A stretch of 64,000 nt of DNA, taken from Nymphaea colorata (lineage: Eukaryota > Streptophyta > Magnoliopsida > Nymphaeales > Nymphaeaceae). A program made the translations under genes and the position numbers. A model generated the notes under the pieces. The model saw nothing but the letters and a program-made list of their open reading frames with translations, did no database searches and was not told the origin of the DNA. Every line of letters begins with the position of its first letter. Position 1 is the stretch's first letter. This document shows, piece after piece, positions 1 to 15,057 of the stretch. The stretch is taken from assembly GCF_008831285.2 (NCBI RefSeq), contig NC_045144.1, positions 7,725,886 through 7,789,885 of the forward strand. The letters run 5' to 3'.

Positions 1-3320
<3,320 letters not shown>

Positions 3321-3329
3321 ACTGTACAT

Positions 3330-3670
3330 GAGTCATGATTTTAACTCGACTCAGAAAACTCCAGCTTGAGCTTCGCATGAACTCGAGTCGAGCTCCATAG
3401 AATGGCTCGAGCCAACGCCGAGCACCATAAATCGTTTTTGTTAAGCCTACCTGGCTTCTTTTGGTTTGTTAACTCGTTTAGCTATTCTTTCATTACATTT
3501 TTTGCATTCGTTGTCGTCGAATCAAGTTTAAATGAATCGATTTCTTATAACTCAAAGCCAACTCATTTAACATTTTGAGTGTGCATTTGAACTCGAGCTC
3601 GACTCATTTATAAATGTGTTAGAGTTACAAGGAGCTCGTTCAAGACAAACTTGAGGTGGCTCGACTAGAT
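3330..3670. repeat. Degenerate CTCGAG/GACTCGAG-rich repeat, transposon-like
   Basis: The words ACTCGA, CTCGAG and GAGCTCG recur on both strands across about 340 bp, giving a partly self-complementary block. Related words reappear at about 17220-17300. Such degenerate palindromic CTCGAG tracts are common in plant non-autonomous transposons, but I could not define termini or a target-site duplication, so the class is unknown. Confidence 0.4.
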
Positions 3671-4376
3671 GTTCAACCCTGCGACGCCTGCATGTTGTGA
3701 ACGTTCACACACACACGTAGAGGAATGCTTCGAACTCACGCTTCAACCTCAGACTATCACTTCCTGCAGCTTCTTTATATATTGCTATATATATATATAT
3801 ACATATATAGTCTTTTTTGTGTTAACGAAAGCTCTCGGGAAGCTGATCAGTGCACGCACTACACCACCAAGCAAAAAATTAAAAAAAAAAGGACCATTTG
3901 CGAGTTTAAAATTTCATTAATAATAATGGTTATTCAGAAAAAGTTAAAGCAAATTCACCAACTTGTAGATTATCTATAGGAACAAAAGTTGGTGATTTAT
4001 TTAACATATATAAATCTTGATCTCATCTGTACAAGAGTTGGTGCAGCTGGTTGATATATGTTCTTGGGATCCAACTTCCATGGGCAGTAACAAATAATAC
4101 GCATGTGCATGCACGCACACACACATGAATATATAAAAGCAAGTTGGGTTCAAGGAAACTACCACCATTAGTAGCAGGGTGTGCTGAATTTGTTCTCTAC
4201 TTTGTTCAACTTAAATGGTTTTAATTCTGGCCCTTTGTTTAGCACTCTCGATCCTAACCAGCGGTGGGTCTTTCGGTCAGGTAGTCCACACAATTACTAG
4301 AGAGACGTGCGTCGATTATTGAACTCTGTTTCCCATTATTCTTTTACTGTGAAGATCTCCTGCCCAAACTACAGCC
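3671..4376. other. Intergenic DNA with short TA tracts
   Basis: The stretch holds a short (TA)n tract at about 3785-3808 and a CA-rich patch near 4100-4125. No coding region is recognised. Confidence 0.4.
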
Positions 4377-4986
4377 ATGAAACCCGTCTCGAGCTTCCGC
4401 TCTCAAGCAAAAGATTCTAACTTATCGGCGCAGATCGAGCGTTTGCCACCACAAATGTTATACGGAAGGAGCTGCCAGATACAGATCAGATTTGCTGCCG
4501 TGTGCTTGGCTTTCGTGGCTGGGACCCTGTCAGCTGTTGCTGGTTGCCTGTCGGTTGCCCTATTTGCAGCAGCCTCTTTTGTTTTTGGCACACGATGACA
4601 GTCTTTCTGTCCATTTCTGCGCCTCCTCCTGCCGTCGCCGTCTTAGTTCAGAAAAGAGTGAATTTCCGCCTTGTGTGGACGTTCTACAGAGATGATCGCT
4701 AGCTGCGCCCATCGTCTGAGCCCATAGGTTGCATGGAAGCCCATGGTTTCTCTCCTGTCAGGTTGCCGATGCAATGGCACTCCCACCTAAGAGCGTGGCC
4801 CCTGCTGCCATAAACTTTGATGGGGTTTTTAAATTAAAGTTTATTAAAGAAAATTTTGCGGCCACTCTTTTAGATTTGACAAGTTTTATACTGAAGTTTT
4901 TCAAAGATATTTTCTGCATATATACACAAGAATGGAGGGTAGGCAATCAGACAGGGTACCCATTAGATGAGTTATGCTAGGATTTG

Positions 4987-4988
<2 letters not shown>
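4377..4988. other. Moderately GC-rich unassigned block with TGGGCT motifs
   Basis: Base composition rises here and short overlapping ORFs occur in several frames (for example 4377-4598 plus strand, 73 codons), but none matches a known family. The segment 4705-4760 carries the AAACNRTGGGCY motif in minus orientation, as do the spacers between paired SERAT genes. The block may therefore be a relic of an older array spacer. Function unknown. Confidence 0.3.
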
Positions 4989-5029
<41 letters not shown>

Positions 5030-5112
5030 TTATCTCTTTACATTTTTTTAATTTGTTTTTCTTTTCTCTCACTCTCTCTCTCTTTATATATGTATATATA
5101 TATATATATATC
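4989..5112. repeat. (TA)n microsatellites
   Basis: Pure TA tracts lie at about 4989-5026 and 5092-5112, separated by a T-rich, CT-rich stretch. ORFs of Ile-Tyr repeats here are low-complexity artefacts. Confidence 0.9.
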
Positions 5113-7247
5113 CTTTTTAGCAATAACAGGCTCACTTTAAAATTTTTGTTGATGGCTTCCTTGAAAACTTTCATGTGTTGTGTTGACGATGGCTCATTTA
5201 GAAACTTTGATATGTGGATATTAACTTCAATACTAAGATATGAAATGTAATTAAACATTTTTAAAAGTGAGTATTAAACTAAGTACCCAATGAACTTCAA
5301 GTTGAATGTTGGGTTTGATCAGATAATTAAGCCCGCAGTAAGAGATTTGGGTCAGTTGGAGCCTAACTTTTTCGAGCTTTGGGTCAAATCTTGTTCTTTG
5401 GCTTTCCCTGGAAGTGAAGTGACCTGGTCTGACCTAGAGTATAGAAGAACTTGTCAAGGTTAGCTATAAGACAATTAGCTCAATGACTAGGACCTTAGAT
5501 GAAAATTACCAAATATTGGCAATATTGAATAATAAAAGTTTAATCGTGTGCATGCATCCCGTAACATATGCATATGTATAAACACGTACATTTATGAATA
5601 CGGCACATATATGTATGTATAAATACGTGCATATATACACACATATATTTAAAATATTGCAAAATGTCTCAACGAGATTTTCAATTTTTAATATACTATA
5701 TATGATTACAATCAAACCACTAATGCATTTTGTCGCACCGATCTAATTAATTTAAATTTGAACGGTTGTACTTGTGTTCAGGCTCCCGTTTCCAAGTACT
5801 CGGACTGATTACTAAAATGCCTTTAGTTCACATCGAAAAAGAAATTTTTTTGTAAAAACAAAATAAAATAAAATGACTACGGGTGATATTTTTTTAATAA
5901 ATATTGTAAAAACATGTAAAAGAAGTATTGTCGTTTATTTGTAAAATTTGTGACATAACAATTTAAAAAATAACGAACTCCAATATTCAGCTATGCATGG
6001 TAAGAATAAATAAATAAAGAAATCTAATTAGTTGACAATCCGAAGTGACTTAGATTGGCAAGCCTGCCAACTACACTGGAAGGAAGTCATAGCCACTCTC
6101 AAACTTTGGAACAAGGAGACAGGCTCCAGCCATTGGAGCGGAGGTACGAGATTCTAAGAAAGAAGAAAATAAGTTTGCAGTCGCTTTGGCTTCTTCACTT
6201 TTCTACAATTTCAAACTAAGCTAGCTTTCTTGGTTACAACGTCCAAAAAGACTCGAGCTTCAATGAAAACAGATAATTAAGAGCAAAATTCATCTTTCAC
6301 CATTTACTCATCGACCACGGGTAATGAAGAACAACAAAATTCGTCTAATTTCACCACTTAAGAGAAAATGTCTCGCCTCGGCCACAATAGTAGAAGTTTG
6401 ATTGCCCTGACAACATCTCACTTGAACTTCTCCAGATGCAAATTCTCCTATTGCCTGTATTCGAATCTCGATCAAGAGGTCATTCATGTTTCTTTTTCTT
6501 TAAATGGAGACGGACTATCCAGGCAGCTAAACATGCCTTAAAGTCTGCAGCAATGGTTCCTATCCAATGATGAGCTCGGCAGAAAAGGTTGAGAGTTGAA
6601 TTCTTCTCTGTGGGAACGTTTCACGCCTCCAATTTCCAATTATGATCTTGGCAAAAGGTTGGTAGCTGAGTTCTTCTGCTACATTTGAGTTCTTCTGCTA
6701 CATGTGATAGGATCGATCCCATGTAACTCTTCATTGTAGCTATCTCTGATAGCTTCGGAATTCGTATCCAAGGACCGACCCCGTCCAACTCTTCTTTGTA
6801 GGTATGTTTGATAGCCACCGATTTCATATCGGAGATCAATTGAACTCCACTTTATGAAATCCACTGTTCAGAAGAACAGTGCGCTTCAGCACTGTAGATT
6901 TTAATTCCATGTTAAATATGAAAATCTTCGAATGTATGCTCAACGAGAAAGGGAAAGAGCTAATTGCCGCTGCAAAACTCGCAAAGCCTTTTTCCTCGAC
7001 ATTCACCTCTATATTCTTTCGGCTTACGGGAAGGCTTACGTCGCCGGCCAGTCAAACAATGACTGCCGGGAAACCTGCGAAGTTCACACTCCCTTTCATC
7101 AGCTTTATTAAAGGGTCAAACAAATGTTTACAAATTCAAATCGTATCTGTCATGAATGTCTGATGTTTCTTCTTTCATCATTATTTTTAAGCGAGAGCGA
7201 CAGAGAGAGATTCGTAGAAAAAAAAAAAACCAAGATGATTTATGAAG
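5113..7247. other. Intergenic DNA upstream (plus sense) of the SERAT array
   Basis: No gene is recognised. An imperfect direct repeat of about 45 bp lies within 6710-6830, and a short local repeat at about 6670-6705. The stretch ends at the 3' UTR of the first SERAT gene, since the array is transcribed from the minus strand. Confidence 0.4.
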
Positions 7248-7270
7248 GTTTTCAGCGAGTTGCTGAAAAC
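7248..7270 (-). promoter_or_regulatory. 3'-UTR hairpin of SERAT gene 1
   Basis: A perfect 9-bp stem (GTTTTCAGC with GCTGAAAAC) closes a 5-nt loop (GAGTT on the plus strand), about 100 nt downstream of the stop codon. The same stem core and the first three loop bases occur at nearly the same distance behind five other SERAT genes. An ATAAA-like A-rich signal follows within about 15 nt in mRNA sense, so the hairpin would sit just before the poly(A) site. Role unknown. Confidence 0.7.
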
Positions 7271-7368
7271 AAGGTACATTTACTGCCACCAGGCCCACTC
7301 TTTTATGTACAGAAGCTTTCAAACAGGGAAAACAAGAAGTCCACAACGAAAAGGAAAGCAGATGATGA

Positions 7369-8316
7369 CTAGATGACATAGTCAGACCACTGGGACACGA
7401 AGGAAGTATGGTCCATGGTGAAGCTTGGCACGTTGGTCAGCTTGATCGGCTTGTCCCTCCCGCACAGCAGCCTCGCCGGATTACCAACAGCAGTTGTCCT
7501 CTCCGGCACTTCCTTGAGCACGATTGAGCCGGCCCCAATCTTAGCCCCCGAACCAATCTTGATGTTTCCCAACACATGCGTTCCAGCACCCACCAGGACG
7601 CCGTCCCCAATTTTCGGATGCCGGTCTCCGTCCACCTTGCCGGTGCCCCCTAGCGTTACGTTGTGCAAGATCGACACATTGTCGCCGATGACGGCGGTCT
7701 CGCCGATCACAGTGCCGGTAGCATGGTCCAGCAGCACCCCCTTCCCGACCTGGGCTCCGGGATGTATATCCACGGTAAAGACCTCAGACACCCTGTTCTG
7801 GATGACGAGGGCCAGGGGCACCCTGCCCAAGGTCCAGAGCCGGTGAGCCGCCCGGTGGGACTGAATTGCCAGGAACCCTTTGAAGTTGAGCATGATCTGC
7901 ACGTAGCTCACACACGCTGGGTCCCTTTCTTTGATCGCCTTCAGGTCCTCTCGAACCTTGACGCCGATCGAGCGGTCCTCGAGGAACACCGCCAGGAAGA
8001 CGGCGGCGAGGCTGGGACCTGGCAGGGAGGTGGTGGCGAGCCGGTAGCCCAGATGGGTGGCCAGCGCGCTTTCGAGGGAGTCATGGGCGAGGATGGCAGA
8101 TACATAGTAACTGCCCAAGACGGGCTCTTGCTCCACATCCCTCCTGGCCTCCTCCTTCATCTTCAGCCAGAGGTCATCCCTCTCCCCGCTGTTGGTACAG
8201 CCGAAAGCCCTCGAGTACTCGACAAAGTTGTAAATGGTGGCCGGGTTAGCAAAGAGGGACGGGTCCACGTTGAACCTCGCCGTTCTGGCCTTGGAGCGCT
8301 CGACGCAGGTTGCCAT
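7369..8316 (-). CDS. SERAT: Serine acetyltransferase, SERAT gene 1 (subtype A)
   Basis: This intronless gene encodes a 315-aa serine O-acetyltransferase (EC 2.3.1.30), which makes O-acetylserine from serine and acetyl-CoA for cysteine synthesis. The N-terminal helical SAT domain (about residues 45-165) is followed by the left-handed beta-helix hexapeptide repeats (about 180-285). Residues matching E. coli CysE Asp143, His158, Arg192 and His193 are Asp183, His198, Arg232 and His233. The C-terminus ends in SDYVI, the Ile tail that docks into O-acetylserine(thiol)lyase in the cysteine synthase complex. No transit peptide is evident and the length fits cytosolic SERAT1, so a cytosolic location is inferred. 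The chosen ATG has a good context (A at -3, G at +4) and sits below a TATA box. The CDS is almost identical to gene 3 (I see two amino-acid changes: N/D in the TNSG motif near residue 42 and A/P at residue 10). Confidence 0.97.
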   Translation of the reverse strand: MATCVERSKARTARFNVDPSLFANPATIYNFVEYSRAFGCTNSGERDDLWLKMKEEARRDVEQEPVLGSYYVSAILAHDSLESALATHLGYRLATTSLPGPSLAAVFLAVFLEDRSIGVKVREDLKAIKERDPACVSYVQIMLNFKGFLAIQSHRAAHRLWTLGRVPLALVIQNRVSEVFTVDIHPGAQVGKGVLLDHATGTVIGETAVIGDNVSILHNVTLGGTGKVDGDRHPKIGDGVLVGAGTHVLGNIKIGSGAKIGAGSIVLKEVPERTTAVGNPARLLCGRDKPIKLTNVPSFTMDHTSFVSQWSDYVI

Positions 8317-8439
8317 TTTCTCTCGGTGGAACCTTAAACTTTTGGGGGTGTAGTTGCAGAAGGGAGGAGGATGGGTTTCTCGAAAAGAGAAGAAGCTCAG
8401 TAAGAAGGAGAAATCAAGTTCTGTAGAGGCTTGAGCCCT

Positions 8440-8601
8440 CTGTGGAGAGTTTATATGCGGCCGTGGAGCTTATATAGAGGAGGTTGAGGGGATGAATAGG
8501 TCAGCTTTTGGAGTTTTGACCCGTCATGTTAAAAGTATTATTCTATTCATTGCTTAAGAAGACGGGCTTGGCAAGGGTTGTGGGCGCTTCCTAGCTTCTT
8601 G
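8440..8601 (-). promoter_or_regulatory. SERAT gene 1 promoter (TATA box and GTGGGCG block)
   Basis: In minus sense a TATATAAG box lies at 8470-8477, about 155 bp before the ATG, and a second TATA-like word at 8450-8457. The conserved upstream block at 8578-8601 (plus strand TTGTGGGCGCTTCC followed by CTTG) recurs before all seven SERAT genes. Between TATA and ATG the word CTCTGTGGA (plus strand), expected near the transcription start, is also shared by all copies. Confidence 0.7.
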
Positions 8602-10715
8602 TGCTTGTTTCTTTGGATTAATATATTGAAAAGAGATTAGTTTGCTAACTATTTGCTTATTTCCATCCAAATTAAGTTGTACATGATTAAAAAAATAATA
8701 ATTTTATGGGTGAGGGGGAGGTTTATTCATTCTTCAAAAATCTCCTTGTTCTTCTTTGTGCACCCTTTAATTTGAAATAATATCCATAGAAATCTAATTA
8801 GAGATATTCAGACCCTTACCCTAATCACCTGTCCTAGAATTATTATTTCCATTAACTTTAGTTATACCAAATGGAATTTATGCATTAGTTGTAGCCAGGT
8901 GTGTTGGGGGTGATCATTTCTTGCACGAACAACTTTAAGGAACAAAAAACTATAGATTTTTAATATATGCTACATCTTTTTCTTCAAATTTTCACGATGA
9001 TGATAAATGTTTCATTTACCATATAAAAGTAGAGCCCAAGTTGTCGTCTAATCCTTCGTCCCAAAAGCATATAAAGTCATTCGTTTTGAGTGCTGCTTTT
9101 ACCGTGTTCAACTTGTTCGGCAGCTTCTATGAATATATTGAACAAGTGATCGCCATTTTCTTCGACAACAGTTGCGGTGATACATACTTTCTTGGTGCTC
9201 CCTTTGACAAGCAATGGCGTTCGACATGTGGGACCGTTCAATCGGAGGCTAAATTTGATGAGCTCATGCCTTACGCAGGTGCATATTTTTATGAGCAATT
9301 CTTTATAAAACAAATTAAGATTTTCATTTATGTAACAAAAAGATTTTCTAACAAGCGCTAAGTTCTACATAATATCAACATCACGAGCGATTAATTATTC
9401 ATTCATCGTTATCATCTTCGCGTAAGCATTTCCTTTTCTGGCCTTTGTTTGATAACCAGGCAACAAGGCAAAGATTTTGGTTAAAAATTATAAGGTAACA
9501 AGGGTTTGCTTTTCTTGTTCAACGTTCTAATTAAGTAGAAGTTCTTTATTTTTTAAACCTTACGCAAGGGCATGCTCTCGCTTTGTTTAAGCATTGAGCC
9601 GATAAAATGAGAATATATAATAAAATTTGGGGACAAGAGGTCTCCTAAGTACATCTGCAAAAAACAAACCGTAAAAACAGAATTAGGAAGAGGAAATATA
9701 CAATACAATGCACAGAAAAATAAGAGAGAGAGGAAAGGCAGTGCGGCACAGTCACCCAGTCGCAGACGGACAGCGGCGCTTCAACCGAATGGCAAACTGG
9801 CGCTTTATTTAAGCGTGGAGGGTTTTACTTTCTCTCTACCATCAATCAAACAAAGCAAAAGTTTTACTAGATAAAAGAATACTTTCTCTAAAGGATTTTC
9901 TTGGAATCAAACGTTCTAGGGACACATTATTTCATAAAACAAATATATAGTTGGATGGCTGGAAGAGATTTTGGAAATTTTCCGAGTGCTTGGTACCCAT
10001 AAGTGATTCATTTTCAGGTGTAGTATGTATCCATCGTTTGATTATTAATTTGGGTGGCGATATTATTATAATTTTTTTTCTTATTACTTCCAATAGCATT
10101 GGAATCTGCATTACCTTTTTTTTTTGTTTGGTGAAATACATGGCAATAATATTCATGACTTGAGATAGATGTTCTCCCACTCTATATCAAGGAAGCTTAT
10201 GATGCAACTTGTAGCAAAAAAAAAATGGTAATAATTTTTTCATTGTATTGACACGGCTAGAAGATGGTGCTATTGAGGAACATGAGATAGACATCGGTGG
10301 GTTCGAGTCGAGCCCAAGTTGCAAAGATTGGTGAGAATCCAATTCCTCCGCAAGGCTCGTCCACATAGGGTGACTCAGGGCCTAAGATCAGGCCGAAAGG
10401 CGTAGTCTATGGACAACAGGCTTACTCTTTGTAGGTCGCTAGATCTGGTATGCCCTTCAAATTCACAAATAAAGCACTCTTTCTCTATAGCATTTGAGGT
10501 TTGTATTGCTTGCCTTTGATGACTCTTTCTCTTCCATCTTGCTAAAGTATCCTCCTACGCTGCATATGTTCAGATCCATTTGCTTGCACAAAGTTCGTGC
10601 ATGTGTATATTATATTATATTTGCATGCAGATCGTACCAATGTTCACATATCTTACCCATACATGGAATAAAAAAAATCATACACTAAAGTTTTTAAGAA
10701 GGTGGATATTTTGAG
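8602..10715. other. Array spacer 1 with a segment duplicated in spacer 3
   Basis: No gene is recognised. Segment 9173-9365 clearly resembles 16912-17092: both share the word CTCATGCCTTACGCA, a GTGGGAC/GTGGGACAT context and a similar AT-rich tail. The two lie about 0.85 kb upstream of the nearly identical SERAT genes 1 and 3. This is part of the evidence that the array grew by duplication of gene-plus-spacer units. Confidence 0.5.
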
Positions 10716-11060
10716 GTCGGCTGACGATTCTATAGAAGTATATACACAATGTACAAAGACTGCTCATTGGGCACTTGCGAAGCCCAGCAAGCTGACAAAA
10801 ACGAGCAGTTTGCGATTTGGGGAATGAATAATGGAGAGCTCTTTGTTATATTCGTGGGCTTATCATCTTCCTGTGTTGGCCTACTGATAAAGTCTGGCCT
10901 ACGATTAAGGTATTTCCTCCAACAATGGAGGTTCGCCCGTTGTTTCGAGTCCACAGATATCAGAAGCAGCACATTGTTTCTCCCTTGAGGTCATCCGTGT
11001 AAATCTCCTGATCTTCAATAATGTGGAACAGATGCCAAACGCAAAAGGATCTTTAGTAGA
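10716..11060. repeat. Spacer block D, copy 1 (between SERAT genes 1 and 2)
   Basis: This block shares ordered words with 18665-18965 and 28500-28880: an AAGCTGACAAA word, a CAACAATGGAGGTT word, a pair of imperfect GTGGGCT/GTGGACT motifs, then GAGGTCATCC. All three copies lie about 2.3-2.6 kb upstream of a subtype A SERAT start codon. I find no intact ORF common to the copies, so the block is better read as duplicated spacer than as a gene. Confidence 0.5.
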
Positions 11061-12073
11061 ACGAGATATTAATCTTAAGGCAACTGGGACTGAAGTAAGT
11101 TTTTTTTTTTTTCCAAAAAAAAAAAGATATGGCTTTAATAACTTTTTGTCCTCAACATAAAGATAAATCGATATGAAAGAAGACGTTTTTGTGTAGTGAA
11201 AATTGGGTTGACGTGTGTTTGATGAAGGAATAACTTTTACGATGTTGAGGTAAAAACTTTTTCCTCTAATAGCAGCTTTAAGAAGCTTCAGAATTTGCAG
11301 GGCAAATAACAACAGTTTTTCATGCATAAGGACCTCAACTTAACTTCAAATTTGGCTAAAACTCAAGATTCGACGAAGGCATCCAGAGTTCAGACTTCTG
11401 GTGCTTAGCTATTATAGTGGGGAGATAGTGATAAAGGAAGGAGAGTGAAGATGGTAAGAGGAGAATCTAAGGATATCAAGTGGAAAACCCTGGACAAGTA
11501 AACTCTACCATTATGTTTCCAGACAGTTTTCTTGGTGTTGTCCTCATAAGCCATGCAAGATCATTAGAGCATCTCCTTGTTACAGTGCAATCCCCAATTG
11601 AGAAAAACTTACTGTCATCTTGAAACTTCTTGAGGTGCTCTGGTCCTTCAAAATTTTGCCTCAATCGTTTCTACTTATGTTCAATGGGTTCAAATATAAG
11701 ATTAGGGAGAACTTGAACAACATTATCACACAGGCATGATTTCTACATTTCTTCAATAAAATGACAAACAAAGAAGATCAGTGTCCTGTTGATATGGCAG
11801 CTCATTGTCGGGTCGAGCTTCATGAGATTGGATAGAGTTTTCCTTGCCTCATGGGTTCATCAACCAAAGGATTAGCACATTAACGTTTGAGCTACGCCTA
11901 CTGTATACCATTCTTAAAAGAAATATAAGTATCGGCAGAGTGCGATCTTCAGCTTCTTGATTCTTCTATGTTTGGAGTACCCGGTTTTGCTTCATCCTGC
12001 TCAGGTGATTTGGAGAGAGAGAGAGAGAGAGAGAGGGGCTACCCAAGAAAGATATATTCTTCATTACAGAAAA
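11061..12073. other. Array spacer 2 before SERAT gene 2
   Basis: No gene is recognised. Segments around 11325-11400 and 11940-12010 have recognisable counterparts at about 19550-19610 and 19860-19920 (shared words near GCATAAGGA, GGCTAAAACT and GATCTGC/GATCTTCAGCTT). A (GA)n run of about 18 bp lies at 12016-12034. Confidence 0.4.
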
Positions 12074-12094
12074 TTTTCAGCGAGACGCTGAAAA
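12074..12094 (-). promoter_or_regulatory. 3'-UTR hairpin of SERAT gene 2
   Basis: An 8-bp stem (TTTTCAGC with GCTGAAAA) closes the 5-nt loop GAGAC, about 95 nt beyond the stop codon. It has the same stem core and loop start as the hairpins behind genes 1, 3, 5, 6 and 8. Confidence 0.7.
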
Positions 12095-12189
12095 AAAAAG
12101 AGTATGTACACCGGCCATTCCTCACGAGGGAAAAAGAAAATGAAAGAGCTCTATAAGAAAAAACAGGGAGAAACACAAGCCAAATTTTG

Positions 12190-13143
12190 TCAGATGACAT
12201 AGCCTGACCACTCATAGGTATGGTCCATTGTGAGGCCCGGGATCTTGGTTAGCTTGATGGGGTTGTCCCTCCCACCTAGCAACCTCGCCGGGTTCCCTAC
12301 CGCAGTTGTCTTCTCCGGCACCTCCTTCAGGACGATCGAACCAGCTCCGATCTTTGCGCCGGCACCAATCTTGATATTGCCCAAGACGTGTGTCCCAGCA
12401 CCCACCAGCACACCATCACCAATTTTCGGGTGCCGGTCGCCTGTGGCCTTGCCGGTACCTCCGAGCGTCACGTTGTGCAAGATGGACACGTTGTCGCCGA
12501 TGACAGCAGTCTCGCCGATCACGGTTCCAGTAGCATGGTCCAGCAGCACTCCCTTCCCAATCCTCGCACCTGGGTGTATGTCCACAGCAAAGACCTCAGA
12601 CACCCTGTTCTGGATGACCAAGGCCAAGGGCACCCGGCCCATGAGCCACAGCCGGTGAGCCACCCGCTGCGCCTGAATTGCTAGGAACCCCTTGAAGTTG
12701 AGCATGACCTGCACGTAGCTGACACATGCTGGGTCCCTTTCCTTGATTGCTCTCATGTCTTCCCGGACCGCGGCGCGAATGCTGCGGTCTTCGAGGAACG
12801 CCGCCAGGAAGACCTCGGCCAGGTTCTGGCCGGGCAAGTAAGGTGTGGCGAGCCTGTAGCCTAGGTGAGTGGCTAGAGCGCTCTCCAGGGAGTCGTAGGC
12901 AAGGATTGAGGATATGTAGTAACTGCCCAAGACGGGCTCTTTCTCTACATCCTTCCAGGCCTCCTCCCTCATCTTCAACCAGAGGTCATCCCTGTGCTCC
13001 TCATTGTTCGCACGCCGGTAAGCCGTCGATAGCTCGACGAACTTGTAAATGGTGGATGGATCGGCAAAGAGGGGTCGGTCCAAGTTGAATGGCAGCGGCT
13101 TTGCCGCCATTCCGGACGTCAATTGCTCTATGCAAGCGGCCAT
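12190..13143 (-). CDS. SERAT: Serine acetyltransferase, SERAT gene 2 (subtype B)
   Basis: This intronless gene encodes a 317-aa serine O-acetyltransferase. The SAT N-terminal domain spans about residues 50-170 and the hexapeptide beta-helix about 185-290. Catalytic counterparts of CysE Asp143, His158 and His193 are Asp188, His203 and His238. Compared with subtype A, the N-terminus differs (MAACIEQL...GMAAKPL) and the tail is EWSGYVI. Gly314 replaces the Asp found at this position in genes 1, 3, 5, 6 and 8 and in the stub near 20 kb, within the segment that binds O-acetylserine(thiol)lyase. The terminal Ile is kept. The CDS is nearly identical to gene 4 (I see two amino-acid differences, K15T and R127Q in gene 4), yet the flanks differ. 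A cytosolic enzyme is inferred because there is no obvious targeting peptide. Confidence 0.97.
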   Translation of the reverse strand: MAACIEQLTSGMAAKPLPFNLDRPLFADPSTIYKFVELSTAYRRANNEEHRDDLWLKMREEAWKDVEKEPVLGSYYISSILAYDSLESALATHLGYRLATPYLPGQNLAEVFLAAFLEDRSIRAAVREDMRAIKERDPACVSYVQVMLNFKGFLAIQAQRVAHRLWLMGRVPLALVIQNRVSEVFAVDIHPGARIGKGVLLDHATGTVIGETAVIGDNVSILHNVTLGGTGKATGDRHPKIGDGVLVGAGTHVLGNIKIGAGAKIGAGSIVLKEVPEKTTAVGNPARLLGGRDNPIKLTKIPGLTMDHTYEWSGYVI

Positions 13144-13249
13144 CTCAGTGGGGAGCTTTCTACAGGGATGGCTGTAAAGAAGGCGAGAGTTTTTAGATGG
13201 GGAAGAGCAAGGTTAAGCAGAAGGATCCTTGTAGAGGCTGAAGCACTCT

Positions 13250-13461
13250 GTGGAACTCTGGAGATGGACGTGGAGTATATATAGAGGAACAAGGGGAAGC
13301 ACATGGCCAGGGGATGAGTCCAGTTTTCAGAGACAGGGACTCAACACCTAGAAATTATCTAGAACTCGTGGACCTGAGTTATTTCTGCGTGGAAACAGAC
13401 ACTGTAGCTTTCTTTTTTTTTCCCCTTTTATAAAAAATTGTGGGCGTTTCCCAGCCTCTTG
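13250..13461 (-). promoter_or_regulatory. SERAT gene 2 promoter
   Basis: The TATA box (minus sense CTATATATA) is at 13276-13284, about 135 bp before the ATG, with the shared CTCTGTGGA word near the expected transcription start. The conserved TTGTGGGCGTTTCCCAG block lies at 13438-13461. A further conserved word, TGGACCTGAG at about 13369, is shared with genes 4 and 6. Confidence 0.7.
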
Positions 13462-15057
13462 TAGCGGTTATTAAATTGGAGTAGATGACAAAAGAATAGA
13501 ACTATACCTAAACAACAATTATGCAAACTTCTGCATGTTTATCCTGCTCGATATAAATAACTCCCTATTGTAATAAATTAACAACCGAAAAACTTAATAA
13601 CGCATTTGATGAGTTAACCTTTGACGCTTGAAACCATGCCTATCTTAGCAAGCCATAAGCCCCCCTGCCTAGGATTCTGCTCCAATACTAGTAGAAACGG
13701 GCATGATCCTTAGCATTGAGAAATCAGAGCCTCTGTGGCTGCAGACACTTGTATGATCAAAGGGATTAAGGATGAGCTGTGGCTGCCGACCATTTTCTCA
13801 ACATGTCAAAGTCTTCGATTCACTGTCTCCATTGAGATCACTATCATGACCGTAAATAATTCTGTTTAAATAAATCCCAAAGCGGTATGAAACTCTCTCT
13901 CTCTCTCTCACTCTCTTTCTCTCCCACACACACACGCACACACAAATTTATGTAACAAGAAAATGACTACAGAGCAGCCCCAGAATAAAATCGGTTTTTC
14001 GAGTCTGTCTCTTCTAAAGCTATATCGATCTTCTGATAGGGAAGATTGTCAAAATGAAAAGACACAAGAAGAGAGAGGTAGATTGCTCAAGGTAGGTAAC
14101 AGGTTAGTGGTGAAAAAATGTAATAATATGATTGAAAAATCTGGTTTCTTGCTATGTATTGTGTTAAGAGGGAAAGTATATGTAATCGATTAGTAAAGGA
14201 AGGGAAAACTTTTGAAGATAGGAATTTGAAAATATCTTTTTTTCGGAAGCGAAAGGGGGTTCAGTCACTTGACTCACTAGTGTCTTCCAAGCTACTCCTG
14301 TGTACGTAAAAGCAGAGACAGAAAGACTTGACTGTGTCTATTGTAGGAAGATGTGTCAAGTAATACGAAAACCATGTACAATGATCAAGTAATACGAAAA
14401 CCATGTACAATGATCAGGCGCTGTTCTAAAACTTTGATTAAATTTTTGCAAGTAGAATCAGACGTATTCTTTGCAGCAAATGTTGGTAGCCATGTTAATG
14501 CGATGCAAAGGGTCAAGGTGACGCAAATTTATGGAGTCCTCAAATGACCATCTACTTCTAAGTAACCCCTAAAACTCTAGAAGCAGTACTGCCGAAATTT
14601 TGAGACAAAAATGAGTTAGACTTAGAACTGCTGAATGCACATACTCCAAGAACCCAAGCAATTTGAAATAAACTTCTCTGTGACAAAGATGGCAATTTTT
14701 GAAGTCTTATATCCAGAGACAGCTATGTCAGAAATTGGCCATGGCTGAACTTCTCAATTAGGTTGAGCTGGGAGATCCGCCATTCACGAACTGCCATAAC
14801 AAGAGAAAAGAGGAACAATCCTGAGATTTCTATTCGCGAACAAAATAATCATCATGGTTCTCACAAAGTGCACACAAAACGAATTCGTAGACAAAGGGGC
14901 TTCATATGTCAGAAATCAAACACCAGATGATTTAAAACTAAAGGCTGTCTGCAGCACAAGATGTAACAAGAAAAATATTCGCTAGCATTTGCCTCGTACT
15001 TGAACCAGAGAGATCGACAGAAAGAGATCATGAAAACCAAAATTCTTTATAGTAACA
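13462..15057. other. Array spacer between SERAT genes 2 and 3
   Basis: No gene is recognised. Near 13520-13590 there is a single copy of the segment that is triplicated upstream of gene 4. CT and CA microsatellite runs lie at about 13891-13945. An exact 29-bp tandem duplication occupies 14357-14414. Confidence 0.45.
14357..14414. repeat. 29-bp tandem duplication
   Basis: Two exact copies, 14357-14385 and 14386-14414, stand head to tail. They are not coding as far as I can see. Confidence 0.95.

Noticed and set aside
7663-8337. 224-codon plus-strand ORF antisense to SERAT gene 1, repeated opposite gene 3 (15452-16126)
   Set aside because: It is the mirror of a GC-rich coding region. Its conservation follows from the near-identity of genes 1 and 3, and the other SERAT copies break the frame.
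9041-9361. 106-codon ORF in array spacer 1 and its mirror on the minus strand
   Set aside because: The homologous segment at 16912-17092 does not keep the frame, so the similarity is spacer duplication and not coding conservation.
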